A DNA stretch of 64,000 nucleotides from Chamaelirium japonicum (taxonomy: Eukaryota > Streptophyta > Magnoliopsida > Liliales > Melanthiaceae): contig OX393553.1 of assembly GCA_947650365.1 (NCBI GenBank), positions 64,697,596-64,761,595 of the forward strand, read 5' to 3'. Position 1 is the stretch's first letter. Each line of letters opens with the position of its first letter. Below, piece after piece: positions 47,501-58,986 of the stretch. Made by a program: the position numbers and the translations under genes. The notes beneath the pieces were generated by a model, which was given only the letters and a program-made list of their open reading frames with translations, searched no databases and was not told where the DNA came from.

Positions 47501-49200
47501 AAAAGATAGACATGTGACTATCTGATTGAGGCATTTAAAATTATCATATAGTATCTAAAATGGTCCTCTAGAGAGGTGTATTGGTCTATAAATATCACCT
47601 TGTATCCTATGAGAAAAAGGTGGTGACTCAGAGGTTATCCATAAAGGATGGTCAATAGAGTTGTCTATGATCCTCTTAAGTATATATGATCTAGAATAAC
47701 CAAGTCGGTCATACCAATGGTTTATGATTATAGGGACTTTAAGCTTCTAGATTACCAAAGACTTCTCATTCGTAATGAGCTTATGGCTCCTAATTGCATG
47801 AGATCTAACTAACCCAATACAAGTGTAATATATCCATATTGAGAGGGTGGTGAATATTTATAATGTAAACTTCAAGTTTACTTCATTTTTGTGTTTTGAT
47901 ATTGTATTCATTCATACAAATGTCTTTGAAGCTCAGTAAGGTTCTTCTAGAACTACTTAAGCACAAAGCATTTTGGATAGGTAAATGGGTACCATTTGAT
48001 AACACAAGATTGACTCTTCTAGAGCCTTCTATCATTTGTATATGTATAGTTATGGTTAACACATTATGAAGCTATATCATCTAGACCTTTATTATTTATT
48101 GTCAAGTCCATCATCAATATCTATATAGAATTTTGAGGGCTTTTAACTAGGTATAATCAGGAGTATCGTCTAGATTATCTATGTCATCAAAATTGTTCAT
48201 CATGTTTGACTTCATGGTCTTTTGGGAACTCTAGTACAGTTCCATAATTTTCTTCGATGCATGACAGGTGCATGACCAATGATCTACGCCTCCACACCTG
48301 TAATAAGCTTCTTGTGGTGTGTTTGTAGGTGGTAGATTTTTTATGGAAGAAGCATGTCACATCCAATTTTTGATTTTTTAAAATTTATAGCATTTTATGG
48401 ATTATACCCACCTCTTTTAGGGTGGTTATATTTTGCTCAATCATTATAACCATCTCTTCTAGGGTGGCTACCTCTTCTGGAGTAGTTATTACGGACTCCT
48501 ATATCACGACTCCTGCCTCGATATTTGTGATATCATTCATTGATATTTGCCTCAAGTAGTGTTGTGGCCCCAGTAGGCTTGGAGATATGATTTTACATCA
48601 GAACTTTATTGTTTGCTTCTACAACTTAGAGGACCGAGATAACATTAGCGAACTTTAAGTCGTTATGCTCATGATACTGCTGCTGCAGGAGCATGTTCAT
48701 GGTGTGAAAAGCAAAAAGTGTCTTGTCAATCATTTGACTATTATTGACAATTTCTTCGTATAATGTTGAATGTGAGATTACACTGAACATTACTGAGTTA
48801 TATTCTGATACCGATTTATAATCATAGGTTAATCCACTCATCTCTGGTCGTTGGGAGTATGACCATCCTCTGGTAGTCATAATTATTTCTCAAGAACTTC
48901 CATAGGGCCAGAGGTGTACCTCGGTTAGGTATTCATTATTGAGGTCATAATGGGGGGATGACATAATAAGATTAATCCTTAGCTTTCTCTTTAAGAGTAA
49001 GTTGATTTTCTTCCTCGATTGCAATCCCTAGTTTCTTCAATTATAATTGAAGAGTGACACCTAGACGCCAGACTAGATAATTCTAGTCACTGACTTCAAG
49101 GCCCTCGAATTCTAATTAGGATTTGTATGGAATTCTAAGCATTGCATAATCAGAAAATCGATTAAAACTACTGGATTCTAGGATCCTATATGTTTTGAGG
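44587..49200 (-). mobile_element. Element H: strongly decayed Ty1/copia body
   Basis: Minus-strand order from right to left: gag near 48.6-49.17 kb (KSVSEYNSVMF; LLQQQYHEHNDLKFANVIS), zinc knuckle near 48.3 kb (YRCGGVDHWSCTC), integrase C-terminal region near 46.6-47.1 kb (HFDESEFSPLGGDK; ARINIPEGQN), RT start near 46.05-46.25 kb (KYGVLGPIVQIPSG), RNase H end near 44.85-45.1 kb (FFFVHELHEKQEIKVEQVRFSDNLVDLFTKSLP). It belongs to a widespread plant copia family. Dozens of breaks and A/T drift make it one of the oldest elements here. The matching 5' LTR was not confirmed in 49.2-49.57 kb. Confidence 0.82.
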
Positions 49201-49574
49201 ACTACTGGTCCTATATACTATGAAAAATTTTGTTACAAGGTATCCGTGGCCTTATTGTGATGTCTTGGCAGACTAGGGACAAGCTTACACAAGGCTATGG
49301 ATGAAGGCATAATATTATGTTCGTACTGACAATAATCAAAACTATTGTTAACTAATCAGAATAAGATTAATCCATACTATCAAATGATATACAAGGTAAA
49401 GGTACTATATCAATTTTGAATTATGAAGCAAAGATATGTCCAATAGATAAACTTGCATTAATAATTTAATTAAACAAGATATCTATCCATTACATTCTTA
49501 TAAACAGTGATAAGATGCAAAATAATTTGAGTTTATAAAATTGGATCATAACAGTGTCCCCGGAACTGTCAAAC

Positions 49575-52500
49575 TAGCCAATATCTATATTTGGAACAGC
49601 CGAGCTTGAGTCCTCGTCATTCCATATGGAATTGCTGCTGGGGGAAGTGTGCCCATGGCGCTTTCTTTGTCGTAGCCGGCTTTGAACAGCAACTTAGCAA
49701 CGTTTTGCCCCCAACTCCCTTTTGGCTTGAATCCGAGTTGATTAGGGTTGATAGATTCGACAGGTCTGCTCGGGTTCGGAGCGTGCATCAGGCTAGGTAA
49801 TGGCAGCATCATTTCTTGCAGTGTGACGACATTGGCCTGTGATAATGGCAGGGCCAGCTTTCTTGTCGGAGTAGAAGGTGATCGCTCGGATTTACAGAGC
49901 CACTGAGGTGTGAGACACAGGACTGGCGCCGCTTGAATGGGCAATGGGGTATGTTGTATTGCCCTTGCCTCGGGACCGATGCGCATCCTTTGCCTTAATC
50001 TTGATACTTCTTGGACCTCAAGTTTCGCCTTGTCGGAAGGTTGCACCGGATTTGCAGGCAGAGGAGCCCTGCCCTATTTTACTTTTTCAGCCTTCTGGGC
50101 TCGAGGGGCTTTAGCTGGAAGGACTTCCGCGACTAGGTCTTTCGCTTGGTAGAACTTGGCGTCGGCCAAATGTGCCTCGGCCTCATTGAATGGCTTGTCA
50201 TCAGCAACTATGCATTTCTCCATGCCTTCTTCGTAATACTTGAGGCACTGGTGCCAGGTGGACACTACGACGCTATTCTCATGTAGCCATGGCCTGCCCA
50301 ACAGGAGGCGATATGACGTCTGGCAATCGATGATGTGGAAGAGGACCGTTGTATCTAGCAGGCCGATTGAGAGTTTCAGGCGGATGAATCCGATAGTGGA
50401 CTGTCCGCCCTGGTTGAACCCTTGAATGACCAATTGGCTGGGCGATAGCTGGTCATTGGTGATGCCGAGTTGCCGCATCGTCTGGATAGGCAGGATGTTG
50501 ACGGCGGAGCCACAGTCCAACAGGATTCGATTCACTGGCTTCTTCTTGATGTATCCCGAAACGTAGACAGGCCGGTTGTGCAATCGTGTTCCGGGTTGCA
50601 AGTCCTCGTCCGAGAAGGTTATTGCCGCATCGTATGAGGCCACAGTTTTGCCATTCTTGTCGTCCTTCCTTTTCCTCTTGTAGCTGTCCTGGTCGACCAA
50701 GGCCGCAGCCATTGCCAGGCGAGCCTTCTTCGGAAGATGCAAAGCTTCCACGAGCGGCAGGTGCAGGATTGCTTCGTCATGAGAGGGAGTGCCTCCTTTC
50801 TCGGGCTCGTCTCCCTCGTCAGTGGAGTCGCCTTCTTCAGAAGTTCCGATTTTGTCTTTTCCTTCCGACGCCTTATGAACTTCGACCATGCAACAAAACA
50901 CCCTTGATCGACTGGGAGGAAGTGATCGGGGAAGAATTCTTGCAAGGTTGCTGGTTCTGGAAGGCTCTGCTGGAGGAGATCGTCTTGGTTTGCCGGCGGC
51001 AGTTTGAATGCCTTTCTTCCTGGAGTCTTGCTTTTCTTCTTGTAGGTCTTCCACTCGGAAAACCTCCTCATCACATGGTCTTGCTTATGCTGCCTTCCTT
51101 GCCATGGCCTTCGTCGCCGGGGTAGCATGACCCATGCCTCTTCGTCGGTGGATTCTCCTTCGCTAAGATGATGATTGGCAGCAGCAACTGGTTTCCTTGG
51201 AGACACTTGTTCTTCCGGAGGCTCTACTGGCTCGTCTTCCGATCCCCAGCTGGTGGGCTTGATTTCTTCGATCGAAACTGATGGAGGCTTTGAGTAGAGG
51301 ACGTAATAGTCAAACTTGCCCGAAGGTTGGCCCAGCAGACCGACTTCTGGATCTCCTTGCAAGTATCTTTTCCGGAGAGCGCATTGGGACGTAGCTTGAT
51401 TGGAAGGGATTTGCTCTTCCCTAAGCTCCACTGGCTCGTCTTCCGATCCCCAGCCGGTGGGCTTGATTTCTTCGATCGAAACGGACGGAGGCCTTGAGTA
51501 GATGACGTAATAGTCGAACTTCCCTGAAGACTGGCCCAGCAGACCGACTTCTGAATCTCCTTGCTCGTATCTCATTTGGAGCGCTCGTTGGGATGTAGCA
51601 TTGCTTGGGAGAGGTGCTGGCATGAGGGATGGCTGCCCCCGGGGCAGCGGCGTTTCTTCCTCAGTGAGTACCGAAGTATATTGGCATCGCTTCGAGACCT
51701 TCAACTGGGAAGTTGACTTGGCGGTTGGCCTCTGAAGGTTGATTCGCAATTTGGGCGTCCTTTATCGTGCAGCAACGAGTACAGGCGAGAAGGAGCCGAA
51801 GGTGATGGATGTCATGTTGGCCGTAGCGACCTCTCTGGAGTTGATCTCTATCTTTCCTTGCTTTGCGAGCGCCATAATTTTTTCTTTAAAGATGAAACAT
51901 CTTTCGATTGGATGACTTACCACTCGGTGGTATTTGCAGAAGAGAGGGTCATCGACGCGATGCATCTGCTCGGGCCTCTTCGGAGGGGGGAGCTCTATCA
52001 TCTTCTCTTGCAGCAGTTGGTCAAACATGGAGGAGACTTCCGAGTCCGGGAGCTCCTCGAGAGTCATCCTTTGTCTTGGCGGCGGAGGCGGCGGTATGGC
52101 GACTCCCTTCTTCTGATCGGACTTGCCACCGATCTTGAGTGGCTTTGAGGTTGAAGCGACGTCATCAACGTTGACTTGCTTTGGTTTCGGTGCCTGCGGC
52201 TTGTCCTTCTTCTCCACCTTCAAGATGTCCTTGTTATTCGAGTCCCCGCGGCTTGCTAGGCTGAGTTCCATGTCGTGAGCCCGAGTTGCGAGTTCTTCGA
52301 AAGACCGAGGTTTGATACCTTTAGGATGTAGAGCAATCCCCAGTGCATGTCTTGGGTGCACATCTCGATGGCCGAGTCTTCAGACAAGCGGTCTCGTGAA
52401 TTCAGTGCGAGGTTTCTCCATCTGTCGATGTAGTCGATCACCGACTCGTCTTTCCTTTGCTTGACGGCAGTAAGCTCGGTCATGCTGACGGTGCGTCTGG

Positions 52501-53640
52501 TGCTGTAGAAGCGATTAAGGAGCTCCCTCTCCATCTGATCCCAGCTGTCGATGGTCCTTGGAGGAAGATCCATGTACCAGTCAAAAGCATTACCTTTGAG
52601 GGTGTGAACGAACTGTTTCACCATCTCATCGTCATATGTGCCGGCGTTGTTGCAAGTTTCGCTGAAGTGAGCAATGTGTTGCCTTGGATTGCCCTTCCCG
52701 TTGAAGTGCTGGAACTTTGGTGGCTGGAACCTGATCGGGAAGCGTAGCTGCTGGATCCTTGCGGTGTAAGACTTTGAGTATACCGCCGTGATCGGAGGAA
52801 GGCCACTGCCGTGGGAGCGCATTATGTCGGCTACCAACGCTTGTATTTACTGAGCATTCATTGTTGCTGTTGCCGGAGGTTGCGTGGCCACCAAGACCGG
52901 TGCTGGAGAGACGACTTCTACTGGGACGGGAGCCGAGGAGAGTGTTGGGGTTACAGCTTGAACTATCGGAACAACCTCTGTAGGAGCAGGAGTTGAAGAC
53001 GGAGCTGGAGCGGCTACTGGAGAAGCAAGAGGTTGATCGACTGCCGTAGCATCCCTTGCGCTTAGCTTCTGAAGCAAAGTGTTGATGTAACGATCTTCCT
53101 CCTCCATTAGCCGAGCGATTTGTGCCATTTGCTCACCCATTTGCAGAACTTGGAGCTAAAGAGCGGACGGAGGATGGTGACGGAGGATATCTCGATGTTG
53201 CATGCCAGCATCCTCGCTGTCATCGTCGGAGACGTAATTGCGCCGACTCGCCTCTGCTTGATGACGAATGTTTGCCCCCTGCAGAGGAGGTGCAACGTCC
53301 GTTGGAGAATCCAAACGGGTTCGGGGTTAGGGCTGGCCCTCCCCAAACTTCTGGATATGAACTCCAGGATCGAGGCCTGTTTTTTCACGTACCAAGGCCT
53401 CGTTGGCACTTTGGCGAGCATCTTCGGCAGTAGTTTCTGGCATGAAGACATCCGCAAGAGTTCGAGTACGCCGAGTGTAGACGTGTACCATCGAGGGAGC
53501 ATCACCCTCCGGATTTACTGGACCACCGTGTCGGAGTAGTGGAGACTCGGCGATTGGCGGAAGGCTTGGAGCTTGCGCATCGTTGCTTGTCCCGGCCATT
53601 GCGAACTTGAAGCAACTCTTTCAGACGTACGGATGAAAGG
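49575..53640 (-). mobile_element. Element I: TAT-type Ty3/gypsy gag-protease half
   Basis: Minus-strand order: N-terminal leader near 52.85-53.5 kb, capsid near 52.26-52.84 kb (FQHFNGKGNPRQHIAHFSETC; FYSTRRTVSMTELTAV; ESVIDYIDRWRNLAL), spacer with an internal repeat, retropepsin near 50.07-50.6 kb (LDCGSAVNILPIQTMRQLG; VIQGFNQGG; YRLLLGRPWLHENSVV), then the protease-RT linker ending near 49.585 kb (LLFKAGYDKESAMGTLPP). RT, RNase H and integrase are missing beyond 49575. Wording is typical of the TAT/Retand branch, which lacks a chromodomain. Broken, with roughly five to ten breaks, yet long stretches are well preserved. Confidence 0.88.
51195..51620 (-). repeat. 204-bp tandem duplication inside element I spacer
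   Basis: Two adjacent copies, 204 bp apart (68 codons), each encoding YYV(I/L)YS(R/K)PPSVSIEEIKP and WGSEDEPVE. It lies between capsid and protease. Confidence 0.85.
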
Positions 53641-53647
53641 AGAGAAG

Positions 53648-53669
53648 GTCCCACCGGGTGTGCCAGAAA
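53648..53669 (-). promoter_or_regulatory. Element I primer-binding region
   Basis: On the minus strand, TTTCTGGCACACCCGGTGGG follows the LTR end, a form typical of the start of internal DNA in TAT-like elements. Confidence 0.65.
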
Positions 53670-53673
53670 TCTA

Positions 53674-54850
53674 TGGATGCAGAAAAAGATACGGGTCGTC
53701 TTTATTGCGAGCACACAAGATTACAAGAGTGGTCGGGACCCGGGGGGCTCGGGTGTGGCGAGTCCGGGTGCGGCGAGTGTTGATCAGGAGATTGTGGGAG
53801 AGATCCTCTGGAGGGTCCCTTTGGTCCGCGTCTCCACGTGGTATTCGTGTGAGAGCTCTGAAGGGGTTGCCCAGGACAGAGGTCTTTATAGGGTGAGGGT
53901 TTTTGAGAGGCTAAGGATCATCCGCCATTGCTTTGTCCCTTCCGTGCTTCGTGCTTTCTCGGCTAGGGAGGTTTTTGGCTTTGTTCCTCGGTCTTCATGT
54001 CTTCCTTGATCCTTGCTTGACCTCGGTGTCCTTGATCGCCGGTTCGCGGCGTCGATCGTGCTTTTGGCGTTGGCTTTGGCTTCGACTTTCAGCTTCAGCT
54101 TTGCTTTGGCACTTGCGCTTGGACGTAGACGGGGGAGACTTGCGGTGCTTTCGTTCTTCCGGACTTCGCGTCGTATCGGCTTAGAACGTGCGGTGCTTTT
54201 GCTCGTGACCGGCGTAGTCGCTTGGCTTTGGCACTTGCGTTGCTTTAGCGCGGGCTTTACCGGGGCTTTTGCTTCGGCTTCTTGCGTAGGCTTTTGCTTC
54301 GGTGTTAATCTTTTCCTCGAACGATGGTGACAACGTCTTCAATGCGTCTGGCTTCTTCGACGGTTCAGGTGTCGGCTAGACTTTGCTTCTTCTCCGGGCT
54401 TCTTTGGCGTGATCGGAGTCGAAGGGTACCTTTGAAGACGATGGGGGTAGCACCGATCTCCGTACTACGGTTGTAGCGTCGGCTTTGCTTTGAAGGTGAC
54501 GGGTGTAGCGACGCCTCAGGGAGTCCTCTCCAAGCTTTCTTCTTCGTGGATGGAGCGGGCGTTTGTCGAAGGCGACGGGGTGATGACGCTTTGTTCCTCT
54601 TCTCCGGGCTTTGGAGCTTGATCGGAGTTGAAGGTTTGTTGGAGCCGACGGGGTAGTGCCTCTCCAAGCTTTTTCTCCGGCCTTTGCTTCTGGCGTCTTC
54701 GGAGTCGAAGGGTCTTCTTATCCGAGCTTTCTTCCTCGTGCACGGAGTTGAAGGCTTGATCTTCTTGTGCAAGGGTCTTCACGTTGATGAGGGCTTTCAG
54801 TGGACTAAGACGGTCCCGAAGGGATAGGCTTGCCCGTGCCTCGTGAAGCC
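53674..54850 (-). mobile_element. Element I 5' LTR with internal repeats
   Basis: Adjoins the primer region. On the minus strand a TATA box (CTATAAAG) lies at 53884-53891. About 54020-54310 is rich in GCTTTGGCTTCG motifs. About 54380-54790 has three loose repeats containing TCTTCTCCGGGCTT and GATCGGAGT(C/T)GAAGG. Open frames here are not genes. The right edge is approximate because the LINE begins nearby. Confidence 0.6.
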
Positions 54851-54869
54851 TTGGGTCGATGAAGGAGCG

Positions 54870-57800
54870 TCTCCTCTTCTGCAGAGCTTCCTCGCTTCGT
54901 CTTTAGCTCGCGATCTCTTTGACCCCTTGGGCTCTCTCTCTAGATCCAGAGCTTCTCTCTCTAGATTCCTGGGAGATCTTGGCATCCTTCTTCTCTTCCC
55001 CATTTGGGGGCGGAGATGCAGCCCCCCCAAGGCCCGGATCGCACTAGATCTCGAGGAGGGACGGCAGGGAAAATCAGTTCGGGTGATGAAGCAGCAGTTG
55101 GGTCTTCCGCAAGATCTGGTTCTTCCCCTAAATCCGTAAGTTCTGGTTCGGGAAATGAAGGAGCAGCAGTTGGGACTTCTGCAAGATCTGGTTCGGGTGT
55201 TGAAGGAGCAGCTGATGGGTCTGGTTCGGGTGATGAAGGAGCAGCTGATGGGTTTCCTTCCCATCTTGGGAGTGCTGGGCAAGGAGGTCAGCTGGAGGAT
55301 GAGGCAGCGTTCACCCCTCCTCGAGCGCCAACCTTGGCGGACTACCTTGGTGGAGGCGTTTCCCTGCCCCAAGGCTCGGATCGATGTCGCACTCGGCTGG
55401 TTAGAGGCAGAGCAGGATCCTCTTCTTCTTCTTCCGCACATGGCCGGAGGTGATCAGCTGGTGGGTCTGCCGGATCAGGTTGTAGGGGTGCTGTTAGTGT
55501 TCAACCTGGAGGCAGCGGGCCTAAGCTAGGTGAGGAAAGGACCAGGGATGGTGTGGATTTGAATGTTAATTCTGGTTCGGGTTCCAGATCTGAAGGATCT
55601 GAGTCCAGATCTTCATCTAATGGTCGGGAGACACTGAATGTGGAAGATCGAGGGCTGGCTGGTGTGGCTGCTGGTGCTCCTTCAGATGTGGGTCTGAGCT
55701 TGGATGGGAAAATGCTGGTAGATGAGGAGTTCCCGCCACTGCATTACACTCTGCACAGCCCGCGTAACACGAATGGTGCACGCCAATTGACTGCAGAATT
55801 GCCTATGCTTAGTGGTTCTGCTGAAACTGTGCCTGCACGCCAGGAGTTTGTTGGAAGTCCTGAACCTGGCAGGCCTGCAGGAACTGAGGCTAGACCTGTT
55901 GGTAATGCTTGGGGAAATCCTTCGCGATCGTTTGCTTTATCTTCTGAGGATTATAAGCTCAAATTTATTGAGCCTGCTGTGTTCGAAGGTAGAAGAGTGG
56001 CGCTTTGTTCCCAAGTAGAATTGGATAAAACTGAAAGTTACTGGGCCTATTCTCTAGTGGGTTTTATCCTTGGCAAACGCCCATTCTTTCCTCAACTCAA
56101 GGCTACTGTGTTGAGGCTATGGCAGCCAAAAGGGGGCATGGACATGTTCTCCCGGGAGAATGGTATTTTTCTGTTCAAGTTTGCGAATGCTGAAGATAGG
56201 ACCAGAATTTTGGAAGGAGGACCGTGGCACTTCCAAGGACGACCCATTGTCTTAAAGAGGTGGAGTAGCGATCTCTCGTATGGTCGGGAGCTGCTGACGT
56301 CAATTCCGTTGTGGGTTAGATTCCCAAATCTGCCGGACAGACTTTGGTCCTTTGATGCTCTCAGTCGTATGGGGAGTATTATTGGCACTCCTACTGGGAT
56401 GGATGCCCCTACGGCAGCTGCAGTTGTGCACAAAGCCGGGGGTCGTATGAATTATGCCAGGATTTGTGTGGAGATTAAGGTTGAGGAGCCTCTACGAGAT
56501 GAAGTGGAAGCACGGTCTGAAGCAGGTACTCTTCTCTCCATGCAAAAAGTTGTTTATGATTGGAAGCCGACTAGGTGTAGGGCTTGCCACACCTTTGCCC
56601 ACAATGAAGAATCTTGTTTGGTTCACCCGAAGATTGCTCCTCGATGGAGGAAACTTGCTTGGCAAGGGGCTTCGGCTCCACACGTCCAACAGCATTGGGT
56701 TCCAACTGGGAATACTTCGAATCATAGTGCACAGGTTCCTACTGGAGGGGCTTCCTCTTCTAATCCTTTTGTGCCTTTGTCTGACCTTCAGTGGACTTCT
56801 GTAGCTTCCAAGTCTCGAGGGAAAGCTCATTCGGCTATTCGTACTTCTTGCCAAGGGACAGGCTCTCGATTTTCTGTGTTGGCAGATCTAGGGGTTGATG
56901 AGGGAGGAGCTGACGGTACGGTGGGTGAGGACATGCAGCGTGTTGCTGGTGATGATACAATCAATATTATTGATGCTTGTAATGTAGCTGTTACAGAGGC
57001 AGGTGGTGCTGTAACAGCTGATGGGTTGGGGGCTGGTGGCAGTGTTACGTTAGCAGAGCCTGTTGTTGCAGCTGCTACAGATCAAACAATTGATGATGTT
57101 ACACCAACTGCTGGTGCTGTTAGACCTATTCCAGCAGATCGCGTAACAGTGGCAGTTGCTGCTGTTACGCAAGCAACTGGTGCGGATTTTAGTGAAGAGA
57201 TTACAGAGACCATGATGCGGGTGGAAGCCAATGTTACACGACCTGTGGGTGCTGCAGGGCATGATTCTGATGATGTTACGCTTGGCAATTCTGAGTTAGT
57301 TGCTCCTGCTTTTGGTGCTACATTACCTGCTGGTGCACTTGCAGACACTGTTACGCCAGCAAATGCAGAGGCAGATTCCCGAGTAGATAGCTCAGCCAGT
57401 GAGGGGGAGAGACCGATCATTCTAGCTCTTGCTAGAGGGAGTGGGGTCGTTGTTAGCCGGCGGAATAGACGAGAAGGAAGCCCCAGATTATCTATTCCTT
57501 CTCTTGAACGGGCCCATCGGAAGGCTGTGGCTAAGGGTGCAGCGGGGCTATCTGGTGGGCAGATGGCAGATATCATGAAGAATTTCAGTGATGAGGGTGG
57601 GGAGTACCCAGTTTGTGCAGAGGAAGATACTTCTGATTCCTTTGCTCAGTATAAGAAGCTACCCCCCCACCTTGCCAACCTTCCTGCTGTTCTTACTATG
57701 CCAAATCCAGCGATCGAATCGACGTCCCGAGCCAAAGAATCTTGGCCTAAGGGTCAGTCGGATAGGGTTACAAGGAGTAGGGGGGATAGTTGATGTTGTA

Positions 57801-58049
57801 TGGGATTTGCTGTCGTTGCTCCTTGGAGATTGTTGTTTCTTGTCTTAGTCTTGAGTGGTGTGTTTTTCCTCTAGTCCGGGGACTACCTTGTCGGTCTACC
57901 CTGTGCGATGAGGTAGGGTTTTGTTGATGATGTGGCCCTATTTGGCCTAGTTTCTGCTTACTCACCCAGAGTTAAGCCGAGTCCTGTAACTGTCTTTCTG
58001 TTTTCAGTAATAAATTCGTTTTTTACCTCTCAAAAAAAAAAAAAAAAAA
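54870..58049 (+). mobile_element. ORF1-only LINE-like element with poly(A)
   Basis: Plus strand: CT-rich leader (about 54870-55015), ORF1 (55016-57793), a 3' UTR of about 235 bp with AATAAA at 58009-58014, and an 18-base poly(A) at 58032-58049. No endonuclease or reverse transcriptase lies between ORF1 and the tail. It therefore looks like a non-autonomous L1 derivative that would rely on the enzymes of a full-length relative. The start is estimated. Poly(A) is followed by GGGGAGGGGAG, for which no matching target duplication was found on the left. It sits against the LTR of element I. Confidence 0.75.
55016..57793 (+). CDS. LINE ORF1-type protein (DUF4283 plus zinc knuckle), one internal stop
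   Basis: One frame is open from ATG 55016 to TGA 57791-57793 except for a TGA at 55451-55453. After it the frame is open for 779 codons; the first ATG is at 55712. The N-terminal part is low-complexity with Ser/Gly repeats such as GSGDEGAADG. About 55930-56410 encodes a DUF4283-type domain (YWAYSLVGFILGKRPFFPQ; FLFKFANAEDRTRILEGGPW; VRFPNLPDRLW), an RNA-binding-like fold common in plant L1 ORF1. A CX2CX4HX4C knuckle (CRACHTFAHNEESC) is at 56576-56617. The C-terminal third is Ala/Val/Thr/Gly-rich and repetitive, ending in a basic region (VVSRRNRREGS). In L1 elements such a protein binds the element RNA. Long openness suggests a young copy. Alternatives: the TGA is an assembly error, or translation starts at 55712. 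A domesticated host gene is less likely given the adjacent poly(A). Confidence 0.8.
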
Positions 58050-58695
58050 GGGGAGGGGAGAGAGATATGGAAAATTTTAATTTTAAATCCCTTTAATATC
58101 TCCCCATAATTGCCAGAGATTTATTCTTCAATTGAAGAGAGGAATAAACTTTTATTTGCTTTCCTTTCCTGGTGGGGTAATTATGGCTCAATCATTTTTG
58201 GATTTATCTTGAATCTTGCACATAAAATCGATGGCGACCCGACTCTTTTTCTTGTCCGTTGGATCGAGGGATCGGCGCAGATCCACGTGTGGGTAGACGT
58301 CATGCGCAACCTCCCCCCGCGCATGGCGGTATTTCTTTCCTTTTCTTTCTTTCTTTCCTTTTCTTTCTTTCCTTTCTTTCCTTTTCTCCCTTTATTTTCT
58401 TTCCTTTCCTTTCCTTCCTTTTCTTTCTTTCCTTTCTTTTCTTTTTTCCTTGCAGGGCCGGCCACCCCATGGGGTTCGGATCCCTAGTAGGGGCCGGCCT
58501 CCCCATGGGGGGTTCGGATCCTAGTAGGGGGCCGAGTGGGCCCTACTTGAGGGTGGGCTCACTCGGCCCCTTGTTGGGCGCGAGTCAGGTCCGGGTCCGC
58601 ATTGGTTCATGCAAGTCGGGTCTGGGTCGGAGTGCGCGTCGGGTTGGCATCCATATGAGTGTATGTGAGTCGGGTCCGGGTTAGACACAATTTGT
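58050..58695. repeat. Unassigned repeat DNA with pyrimidine microsatellite
   Basis: 58331-58452 is a TTTCC/TTTCTTTCC tract. About 58455-58525 has two copies of GGCCGGCC..CCCCATGGGG..TTCGGATCC..TAGTAGGGG, and 58560-58690 repeats GTCGGGTCYGGGT motifs. Probably retroelement non-coding DNA. No gene. Confidence 0.6.
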
Positions 58696-58980
58696 GTGTC
58701 TACAATCACCTCAGGGCGAGACGTTACCGATGTCTCGGGATTTGTTTGGTGCTGAGGCGATGAAACCTGCCTCGGACTTTGTTTTCGAACGCCAAGGCTG
58801 TCACCTTGGGCTGAGGCGATGTCGCCGTCTCGGGCTTTGGCAGGTGTCGAGGAGGGCGAAGCCTGCCTCGGGCATTGCTTTTGAATGCCAAGACTGCCAC
58901 CTTGGGCCGAGGCGATGTCGTCGTCTCGGGCTTTGCCTTTGAAAGCCAAGGGCGGGACCTTGGACTCACTAGTCGATGGG
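58696..58980. repeat. Imperfect ~85-bp tandem repeat
   Basis: Three imperfect units share GCCTGCCTCGG, CGAATGCCAAG-like, CACCTTGGGC(T/C)GAGGCGATG and TCGTCTCGGGCTTTG. It is followed directly by the 200-bp array. Confidence 0.7.
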
Positions 58981-58986
58981 GTAAGA

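Noticed and set aside
49200-49560. Possible 5' LTR of element H starting TGTTATGATCC (minus strand, near 49553)
   Set aside because: Only the first eight bases agree with the 3' LTR. The rest does not align by eye.
54797-55441. 214-codon minus-strand open frame and other frames in 54365-55529
   Set aside because: Antisense shadow of the repetitive Ser/Gly-coding start of LINE ORF1 and of LTR repeats.
56092-57576. Minus-strand open frames opposite LINE ORF1
   Set aside because: The plus frame carries DUF4283 and a zinc knuckle; the antisense frames show no domain.
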